Of a DNA stretch of 64,000 nucleotides, positions 33,416 to 41,386 are shown one piece after another; within the stretch, counting starts at the first letter, position 1; every line of letters starts with the position of its first letter. The notes under the pieces were generated by a model. It saw only the letters and a list, made by a program, of their open reading frames with translations, did not search any database and was not told the DNA's origin. A program made the translations under genes and the position numbers. Source of the DNA: Chryseobacterium sp. R2A-55. Lineage in GTDB: Bacteria > Bacteroidota > Bacteroidia > Flavobacteriales > Weeksellaceae. The DNA lies in assembly GCF_021401085.1 (NCBI RefSeq), contig NZ_JACBFP010000009.1, positions 1 to 64,000 on the forward strand, written 5' to 3'.

Positions 33416-36340
33416 ATGATCAGGAAAAAATTATTGATGCTTTCTGCTGTAGCAATTATGTTTTCTGCAAATGCGCAGGAATACCAATGGAAGGAAGCAA
33501 AAAGTGGCGGTTACACTTACCGGTATGTGACCAATGATCCAACACAGGCACGTTTTTATACTCTTAAAAACGGACTTACCGTGATTCTTAGTCCAACAAA
33601 AAAAGATCCGAGAATTCAGGCGTTTGTTGCCACCAAAGCGGGTAGCAAGACCGATCCTTCCACAAATACCGGTTTAGCGCATTACTTGGAGCACATGCTA
33701 TTCAAAGGTACAGATCGATATGGATCACTCGATTGGGCAAAAGAAAAACCGGAACTCGACAAAATTGATGCACTTTATGAGCAATACAACAAGTCCAAAA
33801 ATGAAGACGAGAGAAAGAAAATCTACAAGAAAATAGATTCGGTTTCCGGAGTCGCATCTAAATATGCGATTGCCAATGAATACGACAAAATGATGACCGC
33901 AATGGGCGCTCAGGGAACCAATGCGTGGACCAGTTTTGAAGAAACCGTTTATACGGATGATGTGCCATCAAGCGCTTTGGATAAATATCTCGCTGTTCAG
34001 GGAGAGCGTTTTCGAAATCCGGTTCTGCGAATTTTCCATACTGAACTGGAAGCAGTTTATGAAGAAAAAAACCGTTCTTTGGACAGTGACGGAAGCAAAG
34101 TTTTCGAAACCCTGTTTTCTAATCTATTCAAAAATCACAATTATGGAAAGCAGACCACCATCGGTACGATTGAACATTTGAAAAATCCATCGTTGGTAGA
34201 AATCCGTAAATATTTCAATACCTATTACGTCCCCAATAATATGGGTGTGATTATGTCTGGAGATTTTGATCCGGATCAGGCGATCGCGAAAATCGACAAA
34301 ACATTTTCTTACATGCAAAGCAAACCGGTGCCGAAATACACTTTTCAACCAGAAGAACCCATCACAGCTCCCATTGTGAAAGAAGTGGTAGGTCCGGATG
34401 CTGAAAATATCGGCATTGCTTTTAGACTTCCTGGAAATAAAGACAAGGACGTTCTTTTGGCAGATTTGGTTGGCGAAATTTTGACTAATGGAAAAGCAGG
34501 TTTACTCGACTTAAACCTGGTAAAACAGCAAAAATTGTTGAGAGCAAGTGCATTCACATTTACTCTTCAGGATTATGGGGTTCTTTGGCTGAATGCGGCT
34601 CCAACTACCGGTCAAAGTTTGGAAGAAGTTCAGAAGTTGGTTCTCAATGAAATCGAAAACCTTAAAAAAGGGAATTTTGATGCCGATCTTTTGCCTTCGA
34701 TTGTAAATAATATCAAGAAACAGAAAATTCAGTCTACTGAAAAGTATGGAGACCGCGCCAGACTTTTGCAGAGCGCATTCAATGATGAAATTGACTGGAA
34801 AGATCAGGTTGCATATGTGAACGATCTTTCAAAAATAAAGAAGGAAGACGTCATTGCATTTGCCAATAAATATTTAGGAAATAATTATGTAGCTGTTTTG
34901 AAAAGAAAAGGCGAGAATAAAGATTCTCAAAAAATCGACAAACCGGCCATTACACCTGTGGAAACTAATGCGGACAAGCAATCCGCTTTTGTGAAGTCGG
35001 TGAATGATTTGCCTGCAATCCCTTCGGAACCAGTTTTTCTGGATTTTGATAAAGACATCCAAAAAGCGAAGTTAGGAAATGCAGAAGTTCTGTATGTCCC
35101 GAATAAGGACAACCAACTTTACAGATTGCGTTATCGATACAAAATCGGTACTGGAAACGATTTGAAGCAGTCTTTGGCTTCGCAGTATTTACAATTTTTG
35201 GGAACTGACAAAAAATCATCAGAACAGATTTCCAAAGATTTTTACAAAATTGCTTCCAGTTTCAATGTTGCAGCAGGTGAGGAATATACCACGGTTACCA
35301 TTGAAGGACTTCAGGAGAATTTCGACCAGGCGGTGAAATTGTATGAAGATTTGATGTTGAATGCAAAACCCGATGAAACGGCACTCGCCGCACTGAAAGC
35401 TAGAATTTCAAAAGCAAGAAAAGATGCGAAAGCCAACAAAGGAGCTATTCTTCAAGGTTTGACGAGTTATGCATTAAACGGTGCAAAAAATAAGTTCAAC
35501 TACACATTTTCTGATGAAGAATTAAATGCGATTACTGCGCAAGAGTTGGTTGATAAAATGAAAAACCTTAATAATTACGAGCAAACCATTATTTATTATG
35601 GTCCGGAATCTTTGAAAAATCTCACAGCAAAGCTGGCGAAGGTCCACAAAGTCCCTGCAAATTTTATGCAACCAAATCCATTGAAAACTTTTGCCCAAAT
35701 TCCACAAACCAAAAATCAGGTACTGTTCACGGATTATGATATGGTTCAGGCAGAAACGAGATGGATCAGAAACACCTCGAAATATGATGCTGCAAACACT
35801 GCGATTGTTACCGTTTTCAACAACTATTTCGGCGGAGGAATGGGATCTATTGTCTTCCAAACCATTAGGGAGAGCAAGGCATTGGCTTACAGTACTTATG
35901 GATTCTATGTGCAGCCGGCAAAACAATCCGACGAATATTATATGATGAGTTATGTGGGCAGTCAGGCGGACAAATTCAATGACGCTACCTTGGCTATGAA
36001 CGAACTCCTTACCAAAATGCCGGAACTTCCCGTCAACTTGGAATTGGCAAAAACATCTGTGAAGAAAGATATCCAAACTGAGCGAATCATGCAGGACGAC
36101 ATCATTTTCCGCTATCTCGGTGCACAGCAACTTGGATTAAAAGGCGATATCCGGAAACAAGTTTATGCAGCTGTAGACCAAATTTCAATGGATGACCTCA
36201 AGAAATTCCATGCGACCAATATCTCCGGAAAACCATACACCTATGCTTTGGTCGCATCAGAAAAAAAGGTAAATATGGATGAGGTGCAGAAACTTGGCGA
36301 AGTGAAGAAGATTTCTTTGGAAGAACTTTTCGGATACTAA
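33416..36340 (+). CDS. M16 family zinc metallopeptidase, two-unit, secreted
   Basis: A 974-residue protein with a signal peptide (ends FSANAQ) and the pitrilysin architecture of four related domains. The inverted zinc motif HYLEHMLFKGT near residues 88-92 gives HxxEH, and the third ligand Glu lies about 75 residues later in FHTELEAVYEEKNRSLD. An insertion of about 60 residues (YEQYNKSKNEDERKKI) sits between them. The C-terminal half (from about 520) has the inactive partner domains with YYMMSYVGSQADKFNDA. Such enzymes degrade peptides in the periplasm or at the outer membrane. It is a single-gene unit with a terminator 25 nt downstream. Confidence 0.92.
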   Translation: MIRKKLLMLSAVAIMFSANAQEYQWKEAKSGGYTYRYVTNDPTQARFYTLKNGLTVILSPTKKDPRIQAFVATKAGSKTDPSTNTGLAHYLEHMLFKGTDRYGSLDWAKEKPELDKIDALYEQYNKSKNEDERKKIYKKIDSVSGVASKYAIANEYDKMMTAMGAQGTNAWTSFEETVYTDDVPSSALDKYLAVQGERFRNPVLRIFHTELEAVYEEKNRSLDSDGSKVFETLFSNLFKNHNYGKQTTIGTIEHLKNPSLVEIRKYFNTYYVPNNMGVIMSGDFDPDQAIAKIDKTFSYMQSKPVPKYTFQPEEPITAPIVKEVVGPDAENIGIAFRLPGNKDKDVLLADLVGEILTNGKAGLLDLNLVKQQKLLRASAFTFTLQDYGVLWLNAAPTTGQSLEEVQKLVLNEIENLKKGNFDADLLPSIVNNIKKQKIQSTEKYGDRARLLQSAFNDEIDWKDQVAYVNDLSKIKKEDVIAFANKYLGNNYVAVLKRKGENKDSQKIDKPAITPVETNADKQSAFVKSVNDLPAIPSEPVFLDFDKDIQKAKLGNAEVLYVPNKDNQLYRLRYRYKIGTGNDLKQSLASQYLQFLGTDKKSSEQISKDFYKIASSFNVAAGEEYTTVTIEGLQENFDQAVKLYEDLMLNAKPDETALAALKARISKARKDAKANKGAILQGLTSYALNGAKNKFNYTFSDEELNAITAQELVDKMKNLNNYEQTIIYYGPESLKNLTAKLAKVHKVPANFMQPNPLKTFAQIPQTKNQVLFTDYDMVQAETRWIRNTSKYDAANTAIVTVFNNYFGGGMGSIVFQTIRESKALAYSTYGFYVQPAKQSDEYYMMSYVGSQADKFNDATLAMNELLTKMPELPVNLELAKTSVKKDIQTERIMQDDIIFRYLGAQQLGLKGDIRKQVYAAVDQISMDDLKKFHATNISGKPYTYALVASEKKVNMDEVQKLGEVKKISLEELFGY

Positions 36341-36364
36341 TTCCATCAAAAAAAAATCATAATG

Positions 36365-36395
36365 AACTGTTCCTTATTTGGGGCAGTTTTTTTTG
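36365..36395 (+). terminator. Intrinsic terminator of the M16 gene
   Basis: AACTGTTCC and GGGGCAGTT form a 9-bp stem (two G-T pairs) with a 6-nt loop and run into eight Ts. Confidence 0.85.
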
Positions 36396-36567
36396 AATCT
36401 GATCGCCAAATCCTGTAAAGGCCCCGAATTTTCGGAAGATCTTCCAAAAAGGGTGGAGATCATGTATGCTTTGCATTCGACTCAGTTGTTGAGAAAGGAT
36501 GTTTATGCTTAACTTTAGACTTTCAAATCGCCAATATATGGTGGTTCAATTTAAACTTAGAACAAAA

Positions 36568-37446
36568 ATGAAATACACAGAAGGAATGCTTCGCGAAGGA
36601 GCACTAAAAAATAAAGTCGCCATTGTAACCGGTGGTGGAAGCGGATTAGGAAAAGCGATGACCAAATATTTTCTGGAGCTGGGTGCAAAAGTGGCAATCA
36701 CATCCAGAAATCTGGAAAAATTACAGAATACCGCCAAAGAACTCGAAGACCAGACCGGCGGAAAAGTACTTGCTGTGGCGTGTGACGTGAGAAATTGGGA
36801 CGAAGTGGAAGCCATGAAAAATACGGTGATCAAAGAATTCGGTCAGATTGATATCTTGCTGAACAATGCAGCAGGAAACTTCATCGCACCGACCGAAAGA
36901 TTGACGCACTCTGCATTCGATTCCATTTTGGATATTGTTTTGAAAGGGACAAAGAACTGCACGCTCTCGATTGGGAAATATTGGATTGAAAGTAAAATTC
37001 CAGGAACGGTTCTCAATATCGTCACCACTTATTCGTGGACGGGTTCCGCTTATGTAGTTCCATCCGCCTGTGCAAAAGCCGGAGTTCTTGCAATGACCAG
37101 AAGTTTGGCGGTAGAGTGGGCGAAATACAACATCCGTTTCAACGCAATCGCACCGGGTCCGTTTCCAACGAAAGGCGCCTGGGAAAGACTATTGCCAGGA
37201 GATTTGGCTGAAAAATTCGACATGCGGAAAAAAGTTCCATTGCGAAGAGTTGGCGAACATCAGGAGTTAGCAAACCTTGCAGCGTATTTGGTTTCGGATT
37301 ATTCTGCTTACATGAACGGCGAAGTCGTCACAATCGATGGTGGCGAATGGCTGCAGGGAGCGGGAGAATTCAATATGCTGGAGCAGATTCCACAGGAAAT
37401 GTGGGACATGCTGGAAACGATGATCAAGGCAAAAAAGTCAAATTAA
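36568..37446 (+). CDS. SDR oxidoreductase, DECR1-like 2,4-dienoyl-CoA reductase
   Basis: A short-chain dehydrogenase of 292 residues with the NADPH motif TGGGSGLG, NNAAGNF and the segment VVPSACAKAGVLAMTRSLAV. The classical catalytic YxxxK reads SxxxK here: the Tyr is absent, as in mitochondrial 2,4-dienoyl-CoA reductase (DECR1). The regions EWAKYNIRFNAIAPGP and FPTKGAWERL, and the ending GEFN plus an acidic helix, also follow DECR1. It likely helps degrade unsaturated fatty acids. The ATG at 36568 is chosen because it begins the conserved region; a start at 36499 would add 23 residues without family support. Confidence 0.85.
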   Translation: MKYTEGMLREGALKNKVAIVTGGGSGLGKAMTKYFLELGAKVAITSRNLEKLQNTAKELEDQTGGKVLAVACDVRNWDEVEAMKNTVIKEFGQIDILLNNAAGNFIAPTERLTHSAFDSILDIVLKGTKNCTLSIGKYWIESKIPGTVLNIVTTYSWTGSAYVVPSACAKAGVLAMTRSLAVEWAKYNIRFNAIAPGPFPTKGAWERLLPGDLAEKFDMRKKVPLRRVGEHQELANLAAYLVSDYSAYMNGEVVTIDGGEWLQGAGEFNMLEQIPQEMWDMLETMIKAKKSN

Positions 37447-37463
37447 AACTTTAAAATAAAGAA

Positions 37464-37493
37464 AACAAAAAACGCTCTGAGAATCAGAGCGTT
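37464..37493 (-). terminator. Terminator after tRNA-Gln
   Basis: AACGCTCTGA and TCAGAGCGTT form a perfect 10-bp stem with a 3-nt loop; on the minus strand six Ts follow. It may also stop plus-strand reading from the reductase gene, though the T-run there is missing. Confidence 0.8.
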
Positions 37494-37506
37494 GCATCAA
37501 AATTTG

Positions 37507-37577
37507 TAGACCCACAGGGATTCGAACCCCAGATGACTGAACCAAAATCAGTAGTGTTACCGCTACACCATGGGTCT
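37507..37577 (-). tRNA. tRNA-Gln (anticodon TTG)
   Basis: On the minus strand a cloverleaf folds: acceptor AGACCCA/TGGGTCT with discriminator A, D-stem GTGT/ACAC, anticodon stem ACTGA/TCAGT with loop TTTTGGT (anticodon TTG), T-arm GGGTTCGAATCCC. The CCA end is not fully encoded. Confidence 0.95.
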
Positions 37578-37708
37578 GTTCTTGTTTTGAGTGGTGCAAA
37601 TTTAATAATATTTTTTAGTTAGGCAAAAAATAATGCTCAAAAAAGAAGCATTTTAAATATTTGAGATCAAAGTGTTTTCACCTTTTTTTTGTTTTTCGAA
37701 AAAATCTG

Positions 37709-37740
37709 TTGTGAAGACATTGATTTAATCCGTATTTTTG
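37709..37740 (+). promoter_or_regulatory. Promoter of recA
   Basis: TTG at 37709-37711, a 21-nt spacer and TATTTTTG at 37733-37740. The -7 box lies 18 nt before the ATG. No LexA-type operator was recognised. Confidence 0.65.
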
Positions 37741-37758
37741 AAGAAATAATATTAAGAA

Positions 37759-38763
37759 ATGAGCAGTATAGAAGATAAGAAGAAAGCACTCGCATTGGTG
37801 CTTGACAAGCTTGATAAAACCTACGGAAAAGGAACCGTGATGACTTTGGGAGATGACTCGGTGGATACTTCAATAGAGGTGATTCCTTCCGGTTCTCTGG
37901 GTTTGGATTTGGCGTTAGGAGTAGGAGGTTATCCAAAGGGAAGAGTCATTGAAATTTACGGTCCAGAATCTTCCGGAAAAACCACTTTGACTTTGCATGC
38001 GATTGCTGAAGGTCAAAAAATGGGCGGAATTGCTGCGTTTATTGATGCGGAACATGCTTTCGACCGACATTATGCTGCAAAACTGGGAATTAATCTGGAT
38101 GATCTGATTATTTCACAGCCCGATAACGGGGAACAGGCGTTGGAAATTGCGGATAATTTGATTCGGTCGGGCGCAATCGACATTGTAGTGATCGACTCCG
38201 TAGCAGCGTTGACGCCAAAAGCTGAAATCGAGGGTGAAATGGGTGATTCCAAAATGGGACTTCACGCAAGATTAATGTCTCAAGCGCTGAGAAAACTGAC
38301 TGCGACTATTTCCAGAACGAAATGTACGGTGATTTTCATCAACCAATTAAGGGAGAAAATCGGCGTCATGTTCGGAAATCCTGAAACTACTACCGGTGGA
38401 AACGCATTGAAATTCTACGCATCCGTAAGAATTGATATCAGAAAAGCAAGCGCACCAATTAAACAGGGCGACGAAGCGGTAGGAAGCAGAGTGAAAGTGA
38501 AAATCGTGAAAAATAAAGTAGCTCCACCTTTTAAAATGGCGGAATTTGACATTATGTACGGCGAAGGAGTTTCTAAGGTTGGGGAAATCCTGGATACCGC
38601 TGTAGATATGGGAATTGTGAAGAAAAGCGGTTCTTGGTTCAGCTACGAAGATACCAAACTTGGCCAGGGTCGTGATGCTGTGAAAGATATGCTGAAAGAC
38701 AATCCGGATTTGGCGGATGAGTTGGAAGAGAAAATCAAGCAACATATTCACGAATCGAAATAG
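37759..38763 (+). CDS. recA: Recombinase RecA
   Basis: A 334-residue RecA with every key part visible: Walker [10 protein letters not shown] (about 67-75), Walker B in [17 protein letters not shown], the DNA-binding loop 1 region [20 protein letters not shown] (Met-Gly to Leu), loop 2 with [20 protein letters not shown], and the C-terminal domain ending in IKQHIHESK. It forms filaments on single-stranded DNA for strand exchange, and usually triggers the SOS response. The gene is a single unit with promoter and terminator. Confidence 0.97.
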   Translation: MSSIEDKKKALALVLDKLDKTYGKGTVMTLGDDSVDTSIEVIPSGSLGLDLALGVGGYPKGRVIEIYGPESSGKTTLTLHAIAEGQKMGGIAAFIDAEHAFDRHYAAKLGINLDDLIISQPDNGEQALEIADNLIRSGAIDIVVIDSVAALTPKAEIEGEMGDSKMGLHARLMSQALRKLTATISRTKCTVIFINQLREKIGVMFGNPETTTGGNALKFYASVRIDIRKASAPIKQGDEAVGSRVKVKIVKNKVAPPFKMAEFDIMYGEGVSKVGEILDTAVDMGIVKKSGSWFSYEDTKLGQGRDAVKDMLKDNPDLADELEEKIKQHIHESK

Positions 38764-38768
38764 ATATA

Positions 38769-38797
38769 AACGGCCGCAAAAAGCGGTCGTTTCTTTT
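38769..38797 (+). terminator. Intrinsic terminator of recA
   Basis: AACGGCCGC and GCGGTCGTT form a 9-bp stem (one G-T pair) with a 5-nt A loop, followed by a T-rich stretch. Confidence 0.85.
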
Positions 38798-38833
38798 TGG
38801 CTTTGTCAGCGCTTAAAGCGGTGAAAACACTTG

Positions 38834-39139
38834 TCACAATTCTGTCAAAGGATTCCAAAGAATTTTCTTGAAATCCTGAATCTTATTGTCTTTTACGACC
38901 ACTCCCTCTTTTCCGAGTTTGCCTACAAAATCCCGCAAACAGCTGGCAGTGATGTGTCCTGAAGAATTGCAGACCCGATGTGCGGGGAAATCATCACCAT
39001 AATCTCGCAATACATTTCCCACATGTCTGGAGTGATTGGGATATCCTACTGCTTTTGCAATCGCACCGTAGCTGGTGACTCTTCCGGGAGGAATCATGCG
39101 AATGATTTCATAAACCTGTTTTTTGAAAAGTGAGTCCAT
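38834..39139 (-). CDS. Alkyltransferase-like protein (MGMT family without catalytic Cys)
   Basis: A 101-residue protein matching the DNA-binding domain of O6-alkylguanine-DNA alkyltransferases: helix-turn-helix with PPGRVTSYGAIAKAVGYPNH, the flipping Tyr24 and the Arg finger in HSRHVGN (Arg38). The active-site motif PCHRV is PAHRV here, so the acceptor Cys is replaced by Ala53. This makes it an ATL protein. ATLs in E. coli, fission yeast and Thermus bind alkylated guanines and pass them to nucleotide excision repair; the Thermus member also has Ala. A Cys at 57 lies close but off the catalytic position. It has its own -7 box. Confidence 0.88.
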   Translation of the reverse strand: MDSLFKKQVYEIIRMIPPGRVTSYGAIAKAVGYPNHSRHVGNVLRDYGDDFPAHRVCNSSGHITASCLRDFVGKLGKEGVVVKDNKIQDFKKILWNPLTEL

Positions 39140-39167
39140 TTTGAATAGAAAATTTTGAAGCGATCAG

Positions 39168-39175
39168 CAAATTTA
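39168..39175 (-). promoter_or_regulatory. -7 box for the ATL gene
   Basis: On the minus strand TAAATTTG matches TAnnTTTG and lies 29 nt before the ATG at 39139. Confidence 0.6.
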
Positions 39176-39318
39176 CGTTTTTCAGATCGGGAAGGGGGCG
39201 CTCTGAGGAAGCTCTTCCAAATAGACAGGGAGCGCAAAAAATGTGATTTTGTGGCGACCAACGGTTGAAAGGAGAACCGCCCGTGTTGATAGCCCCGATC
39301 GCAGTATTGTTTGAGCTC

Positions 39319-39383
39319 TTTTTTTTCATTGCGAGCGCAAACATTTCAAAAAATTGCATCACTTTGACCGCAATGAAAAAAAA
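39319..39383. repeat. Perfect 15-bp inverted repeat
   Basis: The left arm TTTTTTTTCATTGCG and the right arm CGCAATGAAAAAAAA are exact complements, separated by 35 nt. The arms could be ends of a small non-autonomous element or a large hairpin. Confidence 0.7.
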
Positions 39384-39439
39384 AGCGAGTACGGAGAGCG
39401 GGACAGAATTTCGAACGAAGAAAAGACCTTCAAGCTCCT

Positions 39440-39471
39440 AAAAAAAAATCGCCTCTACTAATGAGACGATT
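39440..39471 (-). terminator. Terminator of the deoxyhypusine-synthase-like gene
   Basis: On the minus strand AATCGTCTC and GAGGCGATT form a 9-bp stem (one G-T pair) with a 7-nt loop, followed by a run of Ts. Confidence 0.85.
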
Positions 39472-39505
39472 TTCCTGTTTTGTAATTCGTATTTCGCATT
39501 ATGCT

Positions 39506-40480
39506 TTAAGAATTTTCTAAAATATATTGGAACATCAGCGGTGCGCAAATTGTGGCATCGCTCTCTACAATGTATTTCGGGGTGTTGATATCGAGTTTTC
39601 CCCAAGTGATTTTTTCGTTGGGAACCGCACCCGAATAGGAACCGTAAGAAGTGGTTGAGTCTGAGATCTGGCAGAAATATGACCAAAACGGGATGTCTGT
39701 CATTTCCAAATCCTGATAAAGCATTGGTACGACGCAGATTGGGAAATCGCCCGCAATTCCGCCACCGATTTGGAAGAATCCAACTCCCTTTCCGGCCGAA
39801 TTTTTCGGATACCAATCGGCAAGGAAAGTCATGTATTCGATTCCGGATTTCATGGTGGATGGTTTCAACTCACCTTTGATACAATAACTGGCGAATATAT
39901 TGCCCATGGTGGAATCTTCCCAACCTGGAACCACCATCGGCAGGTTTTTTTCGGCCGCAGCAATCATCCATGAATTTTCACGGGGAATTTCGTGGTATTG
40001 CTCCAGAACTCCGGACAAAATCATTTTATACATGTATTCGTGTGGGAAATATCTTTCGCCCTTATTGTCGGCATCTTTCCAGATTTCGTAGATGTGTTTC
40101 TGTAATCTTCGGAACGCTTCTTCTTCCGGTATGCAGGTATCGGTAACGCGGTTCAATCCTTTTTCCAGCAAGTTCCACTCTTCCTGGGGAGTGAGGTCAC
40201 GGTAGTTTGGAACTCTTTTGTAATGCGAATGAGCAACCAAGTTCATTAAATCTTCTTCCAGATTTGCACCTGTACAAGAAATAATTGCGACTTTATCCTG
40301 TCGGATCATTTCTGCTAAAATTTTTCCAAGTTCTGCGGTTGACATTGCTCCCGCTAATGAAATCAGCATTTTTCCACCGTCTTTCAAGTGGGCAACATAT
40401 CCTTTGGAAGCGTCCACCAAAGCGGCGGCATTGAAATGCAGGTAGTATTTTTCGATGAAATCAGTAATCGGTTTATTCAT
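39506..40480 (-). CDS. Deoxyhypusine synthase family protein
   Basis: A 324-residue member of the deoxyhypusine synthase fold. Eukaryotic and archaeal enzymes modify eIF5A/aIF5A using spermidine and NAD; bacteria have no eIF5A, and bacterial homologues are thought to act on other amines (homospermidine-type reactions), so the substrate is open. Conserved parts: SLAGAMSTAELGKILAEMI, ISCTGANLEEDLMNLVAH, the NAD-site IGGGIAGDFPI, SYGSYSGAVPNEKITWGK with the reactive Lys295 of the WGK motif. The ATG at 40480 is chosen because a -7 box lies 17 nt upstream and excludes the longer reading. Confidence 0.87.
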   Translation of the reverse strand: MNKPITDFIEKYYLHFNAAALVDASKGYVAHLKDGGKMLISLAGAMSTAELGKILAEMIRQDKVAIISCTGANLEEDLMNLVAHSHYKRVPNYRDLTPQEEWNLLEKGLNRVTDTCIPEEEAFRRLQKHIYEIWKDADNKGERYFPHEYMYKMILSGVLEQYHEIPRENSWMIAAAEKNLPMVVPGWEDSTMGNIFASYCIKGELKPSTMKSGIEYMTFLADWYPKNSAGKGVGFFQIGGGIAGDFPICVVPMLYQDLEMTDIPFWSYFCQISDSTTSYGSYSGAVPNEKITWGKLDINTPKYIVESDATICAPLMFQYILENS

Positions 40481-40496
40481 TTTTCTAAGGTTTTGG

Positions 40497-40504
40497 CAAA
40501 GATA
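40497..40504 (-). promoter_or_regulatory. -7 box for the deoxyhypusine-synthase-like gene
   Basis: On the minus strand TATCTTTG matches TAnnTTTG, 17 nt before the ATG. Confidence 0.6.
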
Positions 40505-40638
40505 GGGATTTAAGAGCCAAGTAAAAAGGGTCAAGAACGAAGTAAATAAAGCGAATTTTTCAGTAATTGAGCCACGGACAAAATTGCGGTGAAGTTCTGA
40601 TTTTCTAGAAACAAAGGTGTATCAAACTCGGGAATTAG

Positions 40639-40667
40639 AAAGCCGTCTCACCATTTGAAACGGCTTT
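40639..40667 (-). terminator. Hairpin after the GreA/Rnk-like gene
   Basis: AAAGCCGT and ACGGCTTT form a perfect 8-bp stem with a 13-nt loop. On the minus strand the T-run is short, so its strength is uncertain. Confidence 0.55.
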
Positions 40668-40687
40668 TGTAAAAAATGAAATTACGA

Positions 40688-41074
40688 TTAAGTGTGTTGT
40701 ATCCAGGGCTCTACCTTCAGGATTTCGATTTTTCTTTCGCCTTCTTTGAATGGCCATTCGATGATATCGCCCGCTTTGTAACCTACTGCAGCGAGTGCAA
40801 TATCCGATAAAATGGAATATTTGTTTTTTTTAGGTTTAGCCTTCACGGATGAAACGAAGATGTATTCGCGTTCATCATCATTGGTGTGGTCTTTTATTGT
40901 GACTTTTCTGTCCACAGTGACCACGTCTTCCGGCAAGTTGCGGCGCAAAACCTGCTGTGCGCTCCTCAATTCGCTTTGAAGCCTCGTTTCTTCATTAATA
41001 CTTACTTTTTTTCTCCGAAGATGTTCTTTGATGGCATCATAAACTCCGGTAGTTAATATTATGTTTTCTGACAT
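40688..41074 (-). CDS. GreA/GreB C-terminal family factor (Rnk-like)
   Basis: A 128-residue protein with a short helical N-terminus of about 45 residues (LRRKKVSINEETRLQSELRS) and the FKBP-like GreA/GreB C-terminal domain (DVVTVDRKVTIKDHT, ILSDIALAAVGYKAGDIIEW). The N-terminal coiled coil is too short for a classical GreA, so it resembles Rnk, which binds RNA polymerase and competes with Gre factors. A function at the secondary channel of RNA polymerase is likely. Its 5' side is unusual: a 37-codon open frame and hairpins lie upstream behind a good promoter. A weak near-match to a -7 box (CATATTTG) also lies about 65 nt before the ATG. Confidence 0.85.
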   Translation of the reverse strand: MSENIILTTGVYDAIKEHLRRKKVSINEETRLQSELRSAQQVLRRNLPEDVVTVDRKVTIKDHTNDDEREYIFVSSVKAKPKKNKYSILSDIALAAVGYKAGDIIEWPFKEGERKIEILKVEPWIQHT

Positions 41075-41149
41075 TTCTATAATTATTTTTAGATTAAAGG
41101 TGAATGCGCCTCCAAATATGACCCGGCATGGAAGTGCGGGATATGATCA

Positions 41150-41222
41150 TCGTTCCAATTTTGAAACGATCAATATAAATAGGTTGAGCGTTGAGTAGGT
41201 CCCTGTCGCGGATCAGACAGGG
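41150..41222 (-). other. Two hairpins between the small open frame and the GreA/Rnk-like gene
   Basis: CCCTGTC/GACAGGG (41201-41207 with 41216-41222) and ATCGTT/AACGAT (near 41150-41172) are perfect stems. Neither is followed by a T-run on the minus strand, so they look like leader structure and not like ordinary terminators. Confidence 0.5.
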
Positions 41223-41223
41223 T

Positions 41224-41337
41224 TTAGTTGATGAACTCCTTTGAGTTTTTCAGGAAGGAGTCAGTGTGTAAATATTGCAGGGACATCAGAATTTGTCCAA
41301 AACGGGTTTCTTGAAAAAAGAAATTAGTCAACTTCAT
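41224..41337 (-). CDS. Candidate 37-residue small protein or leader peptide
   Basis: An ATG at 41337 opens a 37-codon frame ending in TAA. The peptide starts MKLTNFFFQETRFGQ and ends LKNSKEFIN; it has no membrane helix and no family I know. Support comes from position: a full TTG-N20-TAACTTTG promoter ends 15 nt before the ATG, leaving a very short leader. The last part of the frame also contains a hairpin, ACTCCTT/AAGGAGT (41235-41261). The gene for the GreA/Rnk-like factor begins 150 nt downstream on the same strand, so this may be a leader peptide, a separate small gene, or an accidental frame in a structured leader. Confidence 0.4.
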   Translation of the reverse strand: MKLTNFFFQETRFGQILMSLQYLHTDSFLKNSKEFIN

Positions 41338-41351
41338 CAAATCAATTTTCC

Positions 41352-41382
41352 CAAAGTTAAGGATTAACTTTCTAAAAAACAA
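41352..41382 (-). promoter_or_regulatory. Promoter downstream of arfB
   Basis: On the minus strand TTG (41382-41380), a 20-nt spacer and TAACTTTG (41359-41352). It lies right after the arfB stop and drives reading into the small frame and the GreA/Rnk-like gene. Confidence 0.7.
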
Positions 41383-41386
41383 GTGT

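Larger units (their letters stand above)
39140..39439. other. Intergenic island with nested hairpin and long inverted repeat
   Basis: About 300 bases without a credible gene between the converging context of the ATL gene and the deoxyhypusine-synthase-like gene. It holds a nested hairpin (39198-39235, outer GCGCTC/GAGCGC, inner GGAAG/CTTCC) and a perfect 15-bp inverted repeat (39319-39333 and 39369-39383, arms of eight Ts plus CATTGCG, loop 35 nt). Base composition is more GC-rich than the neighbouring gaps. It may be the remnant of a gene or a small mobile element. Confidence 0.5.

Noticed and set aside
35522-36130. A 202-codon open frame opposite the 3' half of the M16 peptidase gene
   Set aside because: Its peptide is Cys/His/Phe-rich and low in typical helix residues, with no start signals; the M16 frame is clear.
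37507-37577. Possible attachment site of an integrated element at tRNA-Gln
   Set aside because: No repeated tRNA end and no integrase are seen within the window; both sides are core genes.
39108-39362. Open frame of 84 codons on the minus strand upstream of and overlapping the ATL gene
   Set aside because: It runs through the inverted-repeat island and into the ATL gene in another frame, and has no promoter or family likeness. It is kept only as a possible decayed sequence.
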